A stretch of DNA of 64,000 nt, from positions 62,001 to 126,000 of the forward strand of contig NZ_FOAZ01000023.1 of the NCBI RefSeq assembly GCF_900109465.1, written 5' to 3'. Each line of letters opens with the position of its first letter. Positions within the stretch are counted from its first letter, which is position 1. The DNA is from Streptacidiphilus jiangxiensis (GTDB taxonomy: Bacteria; Actinomycetota; Actinomycetes; Streptomycetales; Streptomycetaceae). Below are positions 26,659-35,161 of this stretch, in pieces. The notes under the pieces were generated by a model that worked only from the letters and a program-made list of their open reading frames with translations, searched no databases and was not told where the DNA came from. The position numbers and the translations under genes were made by a program.

Positions 26659-27547
26659 AGCGCAGCTCCGCGCCGGTGATCGGGTCGGTGAACGCAAGCA
26701 CCGAGGCCAGCAGTTGCAGCGGGTCCGAGAAGTCGTCCGGCGCGCGTTCGGGCAGCACGACCGGGTAGACGGGGTCGCCCAGGATCGGGATGCCCAGCCC
26801 GCTCATGTGCAGGCGCAGCTGGTGCGTGCGGCCGGTGGCCGGCAGCAGCCGGTACCGGCCCACGCCGCCCGCGTGCTCCACCAGCTCGATCCGGCTCTCC
26901 GCATTGGGCTCCGCGTCGGGCAGTTCGTGGGCGGCGATGATGCCGCGCTCCTTGACGATATGACTGCGTACCGTCGTCGGGAGCGCGAGGTCGGCCCGGT
27001 AGGGGGCGATCGCCTGGTACTCCTTGTGCACCAGTCGGTCGGCGAAGAGTTGTTGGTAGCGGCCGCGGTGGTCGGGGTGGACGACGAAGAGCGCCAGCCC
27101 GGCCGTCAGCCGGTCCAGGCGGTGGGCCGGGCTGAGCTGCGGCAGGTCGAGGTCGTGGCGGAGCCGGGCGAGTGCGGTCTCGGTGACGTGGCTGCCGCGC
27201 GGCGTCGTGGCGAGGAAGTGCGGCTTGTCGACGACGAGCAGCCGCTCGTCGCGGTGCAGCACGTCGAGCGCGAAGGGGACGGGCACCTCGGGGGCGAGTT
27301 CGCGGTGGAACCAGAGCCAGCCGCCGGGGCGGTAGGGGGTGTCGGGAGCCAACGGGCCCTCTTCGCCGTGGATCTCGCCGTCGGCCAGCATCGCGTCGAA
27401 GACGCCCGGGGGGACGGCGGGAAGCCGTTCGGCGAGGTAGGCACGGACGGTCGGCCAGTTGCCGTCCAGGGGGAGTCGCAGCCGGACCGGGTCGATGCCC
27501 TGGCGCTGCGGGAGCGGCGAGGGCGGCGCAGGGTGCCTTCGTCGCAT
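26606..27547 (-). CDS. RluA-family pseudouridine synthase
   Basis: 313 residues. The catalytic HRLDRLTAG motif lies near residue 143, with the nucleophilic Asp in R-L-D-R, followed by GRYRLLPATGRTHQLRLHMSGLGIPILGDPVYP near 233-265, the standard RluA tail. The N-terminus has no S4 domain signature but shows AYLAERLPAVPPGVF, a possible reduced S4-like helix. It isomerises uridine in rRNA or tRNA; the position modified is unknown. The 3' end overlaps the flavoprotein gene convergently by 53 bp, an unusually long overlap, although both frames are well conserved there only on their own strand. Confidence 0.9.
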   Translation of the reverse strand: MRRRHPAPPSPLPQRQGIDPVRLRLPLDGNWPTVRAYLAERLPAVPPGVFDAMLADGEIHGEEGPLAPDTPYRPGGWLWFHRELAPEVPVPFALDVLHRDERLLVVDKPHFLATTPRGSHVTETALARLRHDLDLPQLSPAHRLDRLTAGLALFVVHPDHRGRYQQLFADRLVHKEYQAIAPYRADLALPTTVRSHIVKERGIIAAHELPDAEPNAESRIELVEHAGGVGRYRLLPATGRTHQLRLHMSGLGIPILGDPVYPVVLPERAPDDFSDPLQLLASVLAFTDPITGAELRFTSRRTLAAWPPASSPV

Positions 27548-28035
27548 GTCCTCAGCCTAGTGGGAGGCCCGGTTCGCTCCGGAGGGGGACGGCAGCGGGC
27601 GGCCTGCGGTCGTTGCGGTGATCGCGAGGCGCCGATGGTGTCGCGAACAGCGCGGGGCGGGCGGTCCACCCCCGTTGTCCGGCACCGGCCTTGACCTTCC
27701 GCGTCGCCCGAGGGCCGCCCGTGTCGTCGTTCAACTCGCTGAGGAATATATCAGGCGAATCAAGCGAATTGGACACTTGGGGCAAAGTGCTTGCGGCGTC
27801 AGGCAGAACGTCAACGTACCACCTCGGAGATCATCATTCGGCCCGGCGTGTCGGGTCTTGCGCGGGCCCCGGGCCGGTGGTTGGGGACCCTCGGGCCGTC
27901 CGGTGACGCGTCCGGAGCCACGCCCGGCGCGCCATCCGGCGTTCACCCGGCCGACGCCCGCGCGGAGCGGTGCCGGCACGCGCCGCCCATAGCGTGAGCG
28001 GGTCCTGCCGGTCCGAAACGCCCACAGGAGTCCTG
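27548..28035. other. 488-bp divergent intergenic region upstream of the exported phosphoesterase
   Basis: This separates the leftward RluA gene and the rightward phosphoesterase gene. I see no convincing coding sequence. It contains an AT-rich island around 27740-27780 (GAGGAATATATCAGG) with a short direct repeat GCGAAT-CAA-GCGAAT, and one 11-bp unit GTTCACCCGGC at 27941-27951 identical to the PHO-box half-unit style of streptomycete PhoP sites, though without a clear adjacent second unit. Promoters for both genes should be here. Confidence 0.45.
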
Positions 28036-29691
28036 GTGAACGACGCCACCCCGCACCTGCCTCGTACGGCCGACGATTCGTCAACTCAGAATGACGCTTC
28101 GTCAACGATCGTTGACCGTCGTACCGCTCTGCGCCTGGCCGGAGCCGGTGGCGCGCTCGCCGTCGGTGCGGGCCTGCTCGGTGCGCCCGCCGCGCACGCC
28201 GACACCCCCGCCCCCGCCCCTGCGCCCGGCTCGCCGATGCTGCTGGCCGAGCCCGAGGCGCTCGGCGCGCCGCCCGTCGAGGGCCTGCACCTGACCTTCG
28301 GTGAGGACCCGGCCTCGCAGATGACGGTCAGTTGGACCACCGAGAGCTCCGTCCGCGACCCGCACGTGAGATACGGCACATTCGAGGGCGGCTTCGGCCG
28401 CAGCGTCGGCGCGGAGACCGTCACCTACGTCGACGGCGTCAGCGGCCGCACCGTGTACATCCACCATGCGCGCCTGCACGGCCTGCAGCCCGACACCTTC
28501 TACACCTACGCCGCGATGCACGCGGGCGCCCGCCCCGACTCCGGCACCTTCCGCACCGCGCCACGCGGCCGACGGCCCCTCACCTTCACCAGCTTCGGCG
28601 ACCAGTCCGTCCCCAACACCGTCTGGCAGCCCGACGGCAAGGGCGGCTTCGCCGTCGTGGACGCCGGCATCGGTTCGCCCGCCTCCGCGGACATCGTCGC
28701 GGGGGTGGAGAAGGTCGACCCGCTCTTCCACCTCCTCAACGGCGACCTCTGCTACGCCAACATCAGCGCCGACCGGCTGCGCACCTGGCAGGGTTTCCAC
28801 GCCAACAACTCGCGCAGCGCCCGCTACCGGGCGTGGATGCCGGCCGCGGGCAACCACGAGGACGAGAAGGGCAACGGCCCGATCGGTTACTCCGGGTACC
28901 AGGCGCGGTTCGCTCTCCCGCGTAACGGCTCCACCGACCCCGAGACGGCCGGACTCTGGTACTCCTTCACCGCGGGCTCGGTGCACGTGGTTGTGCTGCA
29001 GAACGACGACGTCGCCTACCAGGACGGCGGCGACAACTACGTCAACGGCTACAGCGGCGGCGCGCAGGCCGCCTGGCTCGAGGCGGACCTGCGCCGGGCG
29101 CGGGCCGACAGCGACATCGACTGGATCGTCGTCTGCATGCACCAGGTGATGATCAGCTCCGCCGACGCCAACGGCTCCGATCTGGGCCTGCGGCAGCTGT
29201 GGGGCCCGCTGTTCGACCGGTACGGCGTGGACCTGGTCCTCTGCGGCCACGAGCACCACTACGAGCGCTCGCTCGCGGTCCGCGGCGTCGTGGGCGGCAG
29301 TGAGGTGCTCACCCCCAACCCAGTCTCCGGCGCGACCGACTCGATCGACACCTCGCTCGGCACCGTCCACATGGTCCTCGGCGGCGGGGGCACCTCCTCC
29401 CCCTCCAACGGCAAGCTGTTCGCCCCCGACAAGGGCAAGGTCCTGACGGGTGTGGGCCCGGTCGGCGCGAACGGCAAGCGCACGCCGGTCTACGTCTTCG
29501 AGGAGACCCCGTGGTCGGCGTTCCGCGACGCGGACCACGCCTACGGCTTCGCGGCGTTCACCGTCGACCCGGGCCGCCACGCGGGTGACACCACCCGCAT
29601 GCACGTCACGTACTACAACGTGGCCCAGCCGGACGGGGCGGTCACGCCGCTCGAGTCCTTCGTCCTGCACCGGAAGCGCGCGGACGGCTGA
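28036..29691 (+). CDS. Tat-exported purple-acid-phosphatase-like metallophosphoesterase
   Basis: 551 residues. A twin-arginine signal (DRRTALRLAGAGGALAVGAGLLG, about 29-50) ends in APAAHA. A fibronectin-III-like purple acid phosphatase N-terminal domain follows (LHLTFGEDPASQMTVSWTTES), then the metallophosphoesterase domain with all five metal-ligand blocks: SFGDQS, LLNGDLCYANI, AAGNHED, CMHQVM and CGHEHHYERS. It should dephosphorylate phosphomonoesters outside the cell, with a dinuclear Fe/M centre loaded before Tat export. The GTG at 28036 has AGGAG upstream. PhoP control is possible (one half-site upstream). A palindromic element follows the stop directly. Confidence 0.9.
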   Translation: MNDATPHLPRTADDSSTQNDASSTIVDRRTALRLAGAGGALAVGAGLLGAPAAHADTPAPAPAPGSPMLLAEPEALGAPPVEGLHLTFGEDPASQMTVSWTTESSVRDPHVRYGTFEGGFGRSVGAETVTYVDGVSGRTVYIHHARLHGLQPDTFYTYAAMHAGARPDSGTFRTAPRGRRPLTFTSFGDQSVPNTVWQPDGKGGFAVVDAGIGSPASADIVAGVEKVDPLFHLLNGDLCYANISADRLRTWQGFHANNSRSARYRAWMPAAGNHEDEKGNGPIGYSGYQARFALPRNGSTDPETAGLWYSFTAGSVHVVVLQNDDVAYQDGGDNYVNGYSGGAQAAWLEADLRRARADSDIDWIVVCMHQVMISSADANGSDLGLRQLWGPLFDRYGVDLVLCGHEHHYERSLAVRGVVGGSEVLTPNPVSGATDSIDTSLGTVHMVLGGGGTSSPSNGKLFAPDKGKVLTGVGPVGANGKRTPVYVFEETPWSAFRDADHAYGFAAFTVDPGRHAGDTTRMHVTYYNVAQPDGAVTPLESFVLHRKRADG

Positions 29692-29694
29692 CCG

Positions 29695-29802
29695 CAGGGG
29701 CGCGAGGAACTGCGGGACAAGCCACCCACCGCCTTGAGATTCCGAGCGGACAGGGCCATCCGCCTGCGGTGGGTGGCTCGCGCAGTTCCTCGCGCCCCTG
29801 GG
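29695..29802. repeat. Dispersed palindromic element, copy 3
   Basis: About 108 bp, starting three bases after a stop codon. The arms are CAGGGGCGCGAGGAACTGCG... and ...CGCAGTTCCTCGCGCCCCTG, extended inward by GCCACCCACCGC / GCGGTGGGTGGC, so nearly 35 bp pair. The interior (GATTCCGAGCGGACAGGGCC) matches the reverse complement of copy 1 at 8420. It lies 42 bp before a leaderless-type gene. Confidence 0.92.
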
Positions 29803-29843
29803 AGGTGACGCCTTCTGTCGGTGCCGAAAGCTAGCCTGCGGAC

Positions 29844-30545
29844 ATGGCTACTCCCCGAGACCTCGACCAGCTGCCCTTCGCCCCCCACCTGCGCCGCTTC
29901 GCCGGGAGCCGGCTCGGGGAGGCGCGGTTCGACACCGTGCACGTCGACGGTGCCGCGTTCGAGGACGAGCGCGTGGAGGAGGCGAGTTTTGTCGAGGCCG
30001 CCGTCTCCGCGACCTCGTTCGAGCAGGTACGGATGCGGCGCGCCCGGCTGAACGACGTGTGGATGCAGGGCGTGCGCATGGTCGGCTGCGATCTCGCGGA
30101 GAGCAGCTGGCTCGACGTCGAGGTGATCGGTGGGGTGTTCGCTGGGCTGGAGAGCCACGGGGCCGGGCTGCGTCGGGTGACCTTCCACGGGTGCAAGTTC
30201 GACTCGGTGAACCTGCGCGGAGCCAAGCTGCACGAGGTGGTCTTCCACGACTGCGTCCTGCGCGAGGTGGATCTCGGCGGGGCCGCGCTGACGGAGTGCG
30301 CGTTCCCGGGCAGTCGCCTGGAGCAGGTCCACCTCCATCAGGCGAAGCTGACGGAGGTGGACCTGCGCGAGGCCACGCTGATCGAGGTCGCGGACGGCGC
30401 CGAGTCGCTGCGCGGCGCGGCCGTCACCCCGACGCAGCTGCTGGAGCTGGCCCCCGCCCTCGCCGGCGCGTTGGGGCTGACGGTGCGGGAGGCGGGGGAG
30501 CCCCTCAAGGGTGCGGTCAGGCGGGGCAGCCGGAGTCGGCGATGA
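29844..30545 (+). CDS. Pentapeptide-repeat protein
   Basis: 233 residues. About 30-180 consists of tandem five-residue units of the A(D/N)Lxx type, for example FDTVH VDGAA FEDER, then VNLRG AKLHE VVFHD CVLRE VDLGG AALTE CAFPG, forming a right-handed quadrilateral beta-helix. Some such proteins mimic DNA and inhibit gyrase, but most, including this subgroup, have no known role. There is no signal peptide or TM segment. The ATG at 29844 has no Shine-Dalgarno; TAGCCT ends six bases upstream, indicating a leaderless mRNA. It overlaps the convergent esterase gene by 29 bp. Confidence 0.88.
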   Translation: MATPRDLDQLPFAPHLRRFAGSRLGEARFDTVHVDGAAFEDERVEEASFVEAAVSATSFEQVRMRRARLNDVWMQGVRMVGCDLAESSWLDVEVIGGVFAGLESHGAGLRRVTFHGCKFDSVNLRGAKLHEVVFHDCVLREVDLGGAALTECAFPGSRLEQVHLHQAKLTEVDLREATLIEVADGAESLRGAAVTPTQLLELAPALAGALGLTVREAGEPLKGAVRRGSRSRR

Positions 30546-31860
30546 CGTAGTAACCGGGGGCGGTCTCCTCCAGGGTGTGGCTGTAGAAGACGTTGTCCAG
30601 GCCCAGGCTCGCGTTGGATCCGTTGGCGTAGGCGACGCCACCCACGTCGTGGGCGCGGCCGGCGGTGACCTGGTAGTAGTTCGCGGCCGTGTAGCAGCTC
30701 GGCGTGTAGGTCGCCGTGGGGGAGGGGGACGCGGACGCGCTGGCGGAAGCGGTAGGCGACGAGGTCGCGGACGGCGAGGCCGACGGAGACGCGGAGGCTG
30801 ACGGAGACGCGGAGACCGACGCCGACGGGGACGGGCTCGCGGTTCCGGTGGCGGTGCCGGTGAGGCCCCAGAACGCGGCCGTGTAGTACGACGAGCAGAT
30901 GTAGCTGAGGAAGTACGCCCCCGTCTGCCCGCACTGGGTGCTGCCCGAGCCGGGGTCGACCGCGAGCCCGTGGCCCATGCCGGAGATGCTGTAGAGCTCC
31001 ACCGCCGGGTTGCCGTTCGCGTCGTCGTAGACGCTCTCCGTCGTGCCACCGGTGAGGGACTGGGTGCTGGAGGCGGTCTGCGAGATGCCCCAGGCGTTCG
31101 TCCACTGGTCGCGCAGTTCCGTCGCGTTGACGGGGTAGACGGTGTAGTCGGAGGTGCCCTGCCAGATGGCGACCCGCGGCCAGGGGCCGGTCCAGCCCGG
31201 GTCGGAGTTGCGGACCTTGTCACCCCACTGGGCGGGGGTGAGGTTCTGGTTGTTCTGCTGGCAGCCGGAGGCCGCGCTCTGGGTGGTGGCGCACTGCGCG
31301 GGCAGGCCGGAGTCGATGGCGCCGCCGGCGAAGACATCGGGGTAGTCGGCGAGCAGGTCCGCCGTCATGCCCGCGCCCGCCGAGAGGCCGGTGACGAAGA
31401 CCCGGCCGCTCGCGGAGTGGTACTGGCCGACGGCGTGGTCGACCATGGCCTTGATCGACGCCGCCTCGCCGTTGCCCCGCGTGTCCTTGGTCGAGTCGAA
31501 CCAGGAGAAGCAGGAGAGCGAGTTGTTCGTGCTGTTCGTCTGGGGGAAGACGACGGCGAAGCCGTACTGGTCGGCCAGCTGCGCCCAGCCGGAGTCGTTG
31601 TAGTAGTCGGTGGCCGTCTGCGTGCAGCCGTGCAGCGCGACCACGAGCGGTGCGCCGCTCGCCAGGCCGGCGGGAGCGTACTCGTACATGGCGAGGTTGC
31701 CCGGGTTGCTGCCGAACGAGCTCACCTGGGTGAGCGAGCCGGAGTTGGCGTCGGCCGCGCCGGGGAGCGCGACGAGGCCGGCGAGGGCGAGTGCGGCGGC
31801 GCCGAACACGGCGAGCAGAGATCTGCGCCCGGCGGGGCGCGGCGCGGTGCGTGGGGACAT
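30517..31860 (-). CDS. Secreted PHB-depolymerase/feruloyl-esterase-type hydrolase with C-terminal binding domain
   Basis: 447 residues. A Sec signal peptide (1-38, ending GAADA) precedes an alpha/beta-hydrolase of the poly(3-hydroxybutyrate) depolymerase family: oxyanion-hole VVALHGCTQTATDYY near 74-88 and lipase box GLSAGAGM with Ser160; a catalytic His is likely in ISGMGHGLAVD. A Ser/Pro/Ala linker of about 50 residues follows, then a C-terminal CYTAANYYQVTAGRAHD to VFYSHTLEETAPGYYVIADSGCP module with terminal cysteines, seen in secreted PHB depolymerases and likely substrate-binding. AGGAG precedes the ATG at 31860. Substrate may be polyester or acylated xylan. Confidence 0.88.
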   Translation of the reverse strand: MSPRTAPRPAGRRSLLAVFGAAALALAGLVALPGAADANSGSLTQVSSFGSNPGNLAMYEYAPAGLASGAPLVVALHGCTQTATDYYNDSGWAQLADQYGFAVVFPQTNSTNNSLSCFSWFDSTKDTRGNGEAASIKAMVDHAVGQYHSASGRVFVTGLSAGAGMTADLLADYPDVFAGGAIDSGLPAQCATTQSAASGCQQNNQNLTPAQWGDKVRNSDPGWTGPWPRVAIWQGTSDYTVYPVNATELRDQWTNAWGISQTASSTQSLTGGTTESVYDDANGNPAVELYSISGMGHGLAVDPGSGSTQCGQTGAYFLSYICSSYYTAAFWGLTGTATGTASPSPSASVSASPSASASPSASPSATSSPTASASASASPSPTATYTPSCYTAANYYQVTAGRAHDVGGVAYANGSNASLGLDNVFYSHTLEETAPGYYVIADSGCPA

Positions 31861-32010
31861 GTCGGGCTCCTGGGGTGGGGGAGTGGCCACCCGGAACCTA
31901 GAAGCGAGGCCGGCCACCCGACATGTGGGCGGGCACCACAGCGGCTCCCGACCGATGGCGTGCCGCTACGCAGACGCCCGCCCGGCCGGGTTCGCCACCG
32001 GCCGAGCGGG

Positions 32011-32184
32011 TCAGAACTCTTCGTCGCGGTGGGCCTCGTCGCAACCCTCCGGGTCCTGGCAGGGGGTGCTCGATGGGATCGGGAGCCGGGGGCGCCGCCA
32101 GCCCGCCTCGACCAGCAGCTGGGCCTGGGAGTCGACCGAGGGGGCCGTCTCGTCGTGGGTGAAGGAGAAGGAATCCACCAGCAT
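32011..32184 (-). CDS. Small acidic hypothetical protein, 57 residues
   Basis: A short gene of 57 codons plus stop: it begins MLVDSFSFTHDETAPSVDSQ and ends CQDPEGCDEAHRDEEF. A strong GGAGGG lies four bases before the ATG at 32184, and third codon positions are G/C-rich, which supports real coding. It is acidic and Pro-rich in the middle (RPRLPIPSSTP), with a C-terminal Cys-x6-Cys pair that could bind a metal or form a disulphide. It has no signal peptide. I do not recognise a family. It stands alone between the esterase and CYTH-CHAD genes on the same strand. Confidence 0.65.
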   Translation of the reverse strand: MLVDSFSFTHDETAPSVDSQAQLLVEAGWRRPRLPIPSSTPCQDPEGCDEAHRDEEF

Positions 32185-32319
32185 GGGACCCTCCGGGAGT
32201 CGTGGCGGCGCAGGCTGTGCGCTGCCTGTGACCGCGACACTAGGGCAGGAATCCGCTCCCGAGGCCCGAGTTCATCAGCAGTTCCACCGATCGTGGAGAC
32301 GAGGACAGGTCGGTTCCCG

Positions 32320-33933
32320 TCACTTCACCCGGACGGCACTCGCCGTGGCCTGGAGCGCGGGCAGCTGGGCCTCCGCGGCGGTGATCGCCTCGCGTTGGCG
32401 GACGTAGAGGACGCCGTAGCCGAAGCCGGGCTCACCCGCCCGGTGCGCGGTGGCGGCCAGCTCCGGCAGGGCCTGGGCCGCGATCAGTGCGTCCTGCCGT
32501 TCGCCCAGCACCGTCTGGAGGGCCTTCATCGCCGCGGCGAAGCGCGGCTGCGCCGCTCCCTCGCCCGCGTAGCGGGCCCGCTTGGCGGCACGGCGGGCCC
32601 GGTGCAGGGCCTCGTCGCGCTCGGAGCCGGTCGGCAGCGCCAGGGCCTGGGCGACCCGGAGGCAGGCGCGGTGACGTTCGCGGGTGAGCAGCCGTCGCAC
32701 CTCGCCGGCCGCCGGACGGTCGGCGCGGCGCCGCAGCGGGGGGTGCGCGGCGAGCGCCTCCAACGCGTCGAGCAGCGCGAAGTAGCGCGGGCTCTCCAGC
32801 TCGCGGACGGTGAGCCGCCAGGCGGTCCGGTAGCCCTGCCGGGACCAGGTCCTCAGCCGGCGCCGCATGGGGCCGGGGCGTTCGGTGCGGTCGAGGGTGT
32901 CCAACTCACGCAGCAGCCGCTCACCGAGCACCTCGCGGTCCCGGGCGGTACCGAGCGTCTGCCCGAGCCAGCGCAGCTCCTCCTCCAGCCCGGCCACGTC
33001 GTCCAGTCGTAGCAGCCGCTCGTGCACCCGCAGCGTGCTGCGCAGCCGGCGCGCGCAGACGCGCATCTGGTGCACGGCGTCGGGGGTGTCCCGGCGCACC
33101 TCGGCGTCCTGCGCGAGCAGCTGCGCGATCTGCTGCCGCAGGAGGGCGGCCAGCAGGGCGCCGACGCTGTCGGGCACGGGTTCGCGGGTCGGCTCGGCCG
33201 CGGTGCCGGCATGCCGGTCTGTGTCCGCGGCGGCGGTGACCGGCCCCAGGGCGCGGGCGAGTTTCGAGGCGCTCGCGCTCCGGTGCAGCCCGGCGGCCAG
33301 CAGACGCGCCTCGACGGCGTCCAGCAGCGGGCCGTCGCCCTCGACGAGCTCGGCCTCGACCTCCTGCCAGCGCTGCTCGTGGCGGACCGCACCGGAGGGC
33401 TCGAGGGCCCGGGCGGTCACGGCGTCCTCGGCGAGCTCGGCGAGGACGCGGCCGGTCCCGTCGGTCAGCAGGGTGCGGCGCCGTTCGGTGGCGAGCTGCG
33501 CGATCGGTGCGAGGCGCCCGTCGCGGACGTAGGCGCGTACGCGGGTGAGGAACTCGGCGGGCACACGCGCCGGGGCGTCCGGGGCGTCCGGGTCCAGTGG
33601 GAGCTGGAGCTCCAGGCGGGCGCCGTCCGCTGCGGGGAGCTTGAGGTGCCAGCCGGCGTCATGGCCGCCGGTGCGGCGGCGCAGGGTGATCCGACGGGCG
33701 AGCAGGCGCAGGTCCGCGGTGTCGTAGTAGACGGCACGCAACTGCTCGGGGTCGGCGGCGACGGCGGTGACCGGCCCGTCCGGGCCGGGCCCGGGGAGCG
33801 CATCGGCGAGCGGAGCGAGAGGCACGCCGGCATCGCCCTCGTACTTGCGCTCGCGCTCGAGGTGGCCCTCGGCGGAGGTGGTCCGACCGGACCGCTGCGC
33901 CGGGGGCTTGCCGACCGTCGTCTTGTGGGCCAT
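32320..33933 (-). CDS. CYTH and CHAD domain-containing protein
   Basis: 537 residues in two domains. The N-terminal CYTH triphosphate-tunnel domain (about 25-215) begins with the ExExK motif in HLERERKYE and continues with VYYDTADLRLLARRITLRRR, WHLKLPA and WQEVEAELVEG. The C-terminal CHAD domain (about 250-535) is helical with VHQMRVCARRLRSTLRVHERLL and LHRARRAAKRARYAGE, basic helices known to bind polyphosphate. Such proteins are thought to hydrolyse inorganic triphosphate or associate with polyphosphate granules. I prefer the ATG at 33933, with GGGAG upstream, over the one 15 bases earlier. Confidence 0.9.
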   Translation of the reverse strand: MAHKTTVGKPPAQRSGRTTSAEGHLERERKYEGDAGVPLAPLADALPGPGPDGPVTAVAADPEQLRAVYYDTADLRLLARRITLRRRTGGHDAGWHLKLPAADGARLELQLPLDPDAPDAPARVPAEFLTRVRAYVRDGRLAPIAQLATERRRTLLTDGTGRVLAELAEDAVTARALEPSGAVRHEQRWQEVEAELVEGDGPLLDAVEARLLAAGLHRSASASKLARALGPVTAAADTDRHAGTAAEPTREPVPDSVGALLAALLRQQIAQLLAQDAEVRRDTPDAVHQMRVCARRLRSTLRVHERLLRLDDVAGLEEELRWLGQTLGTARDREVLGERLLRELDTLDRTERPGPMRRRLRTWSRQGYRTAWRLTVRELESPRYFALLDALEALAAHPPLRRRADRPAAGEVRRLLTRERHRACLRVAQALALPTGSERDEALHRARRAAKRARYAGEGAAQPRFAAAMKALQTVLGERQDALIAAQALPELAATAHRAGEPGFGYGVLYVRQREAITAAEAQLPALQATASAVRVK

Positions 33934-33971
33934 CGTCCGCGCTCCCATCCAGGATCTTCCCGGTTTCCCGT

Positions 33972-34469
33972 TCAGCTATCCGGGTCGAGGGCCGGGCAAC
34001 CCTGCATGGCGCCGAGAATCCTTTCTGATATCTCGGTCAGCTGGGTCAGCTGCTCGCCGGAGAGCGGGTCGAAGAAGAGTTTGCGGACCAGCTCGACGTG
34101 GCGTGGCGCGGCGGCCTCGATGGCCTCGCGGCCGGCGTCGGTGATCAGCACGAAGGAGCCACGGCCGTCCTCGCTGCACTCGGCGCGGGAGATCAGGCCG
34201 CGCTTGACCATCCGGGCCAGGTGGTGGGAGAGGCGGCTCTTCTCCCACTGGAGGTTGCGGGCCAGCTCCAGCACCCGGACCCGGCCGTCGGGCACGTCGG
34301 TCAGTACGACCAGCACCGAGAAGTCGGCGATGGAGAGGTCGGACTCGGCCTGTATCTGGCGGGCGAGCTGGGCGTCGAGCTCCTGGCGCATGCGCATGAA
34401 GGTGCGCCACAGGTGCTGCTCCTCGGGAGTCAGCCACCGCGGCTCGGTCTGGGGAGGGGTGGTGGGCAT
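33972..34469 (-). CDS. MarR-family transcriptional regulator
   Basis: 165 residues with the winged helix-turn-helix of MarR proteins (about 45-110): LSIADFSVLVVLTDVPDGRVRVLELARNLQWEKSRLSHHLARM, then the wing GLISRAECSEDGRGSFVLITDAG. Flanking helices form the dimer interface. It is divergent from the YceI gene across 90 bp containing a nested palindrome that overlaps a -35-like TTGACA, so repression of yceI and autoregulation are likely. The ligand is unknown; neighbours give no strong hint. Confidence 0.9.
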   Translation of the reverse strand: MPTTPPQTEPRWLTPEEQHLWRTFMRMRQELDAQLARQIQAESDLSIADFSVLVVLTDVPDGRVRVLELARNLQWEKSRLSHHLARMVKRGLISRAECSEDGRGSFVLITDAGREAIEAAAPRHVELVRKLFFDPLSGEQLTQLTEISERILGAMQGCPALDPDS

Positions 34470-34481
34470 GAGGAAATTCTA

Positions 34482-34512
34482 CCCCCATTGGTTGACATGT
34501 CATCCATGGGGG
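34482..34512. promoter_or_regulatory. Nested palindromic operator between MarR and YceI genes
   Basis: The perfect palindrome TGACATGTCA (34493-34502) is embraced by an outer repeat CCCCCAT (34482-34488) / ATGGGGG (34506-34512). A -35-like TTGACA at 34492-34497 lies within the core; I do not see a clean -10 at the usual distance. It is a likely binding site for the adjacent MarR protein. Confidence 0.65.
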
Positions 34513-34559
34513 TGCACTCTGTAGATGACGGATCAACCACTTGGAACCCGGGAGTCATC

Positions 34560-35114
34560 ATGAGCGTCACCACCATCACCCCCGCCCTGACCGGCAGCTA
34601 CACCATCGACCCGGCCCACAGCCGGATCGGCTTCGTCGCCCGGCACGCGATGGTCACCAAGGTGCGCGGTTCCTTCAACCGCTTCACCGGCAACGTCGCG
34701 GTGGACGCGGAGCAGCCCAAGAACTCCTCCGTGGACCTGGTCATCGAGGTCGACAGCATCGACACCCGCAACGCCGACCGTGACGGCCACCTGCGCACCA
34801 ACGACTTCCTCGACGTCGCCAACCACCCGGAGATCACCTTCCGCTCCAACGACGCCGGCTTCGACGGCGAGACCCTGGAGCTGACCGGCGACCTCACCGT
34901 CCGCGGCGTCACGCAGCAGATCACCGTCCCGTTCTCCTTCGAGGGCGCCGCGACCGACCCGTTCGGCAACCAGCGCCTGGGCTTCGAGGGTCAGCACGCG
35001 ATCAGCCGCAAGGACTACGGCATCACCTGGAACGCGGCGCTGGAGACCGGTGGCGTCCTGGTCAGCGACAAGATCGTGCTCGAGTTCGAGATCTCCCTGG
35101 TCAAGAGCGCCTGA
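34560..35114 (+). CDS. YceI-family lipocalin-like protein
   Basis: 184 residues, a single YceI domain: YTIDPAHSRIGFVARHAMVTKVRGSFNRFTG at 13-43, VDLVIEVDSIDTRNADRDGHLRTNDFLDV near 59-88 and a closing YGITWNAALETGGVLVSDKIVLEFEI. YceI proteins are beta-barrels that bind polyisoprenoid or amphiphilic lipids. There is no signal peptide, so this copy is probably cytosolic, as is common for actinobacterial paralogues. GGGAG precedes the ATG at 34560. It is probably controlled by the divergent MarR regulator. Confidence 0.92.
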   Translation: MSVTTITPALTGSYTIDPAHSRIGFVARHAMVTKVRGSFNRFTGNVAVDAEQPKNSSVDLVIEVDSIDTRNADRDGHLRTNDFLDVANHPEITFRSNDAGFDGETLELTGDLTVRGVTQQITVPFSFEGAATDPFGNQRLGFEGQHAISRKDYGITWNAALETGGVLVSDKIVLEFEISLVKSA

Positions 35115-35161
35115 GCAAGGTCTGAATGCAGTACTCCGGTTGAGGGCGTTAGCCTGTCCGC

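Noticed and set aside
27552..27785. A 77-residue minus-strand frame in the intergenic region before the phosphoesterase
   Set aside because: Weak start context, mixed codon use including ATA and many rare codons, and no recognisable family; it overlaps likely promoter sequence.
27941..27951. PHO box upstream of the phosphatase
   Set aside because: Only one 11-bp unit (GTTCACCCGGC) fits; PhoP boxes need at least two direct repeats, and the adjoining 11-mers do not match.
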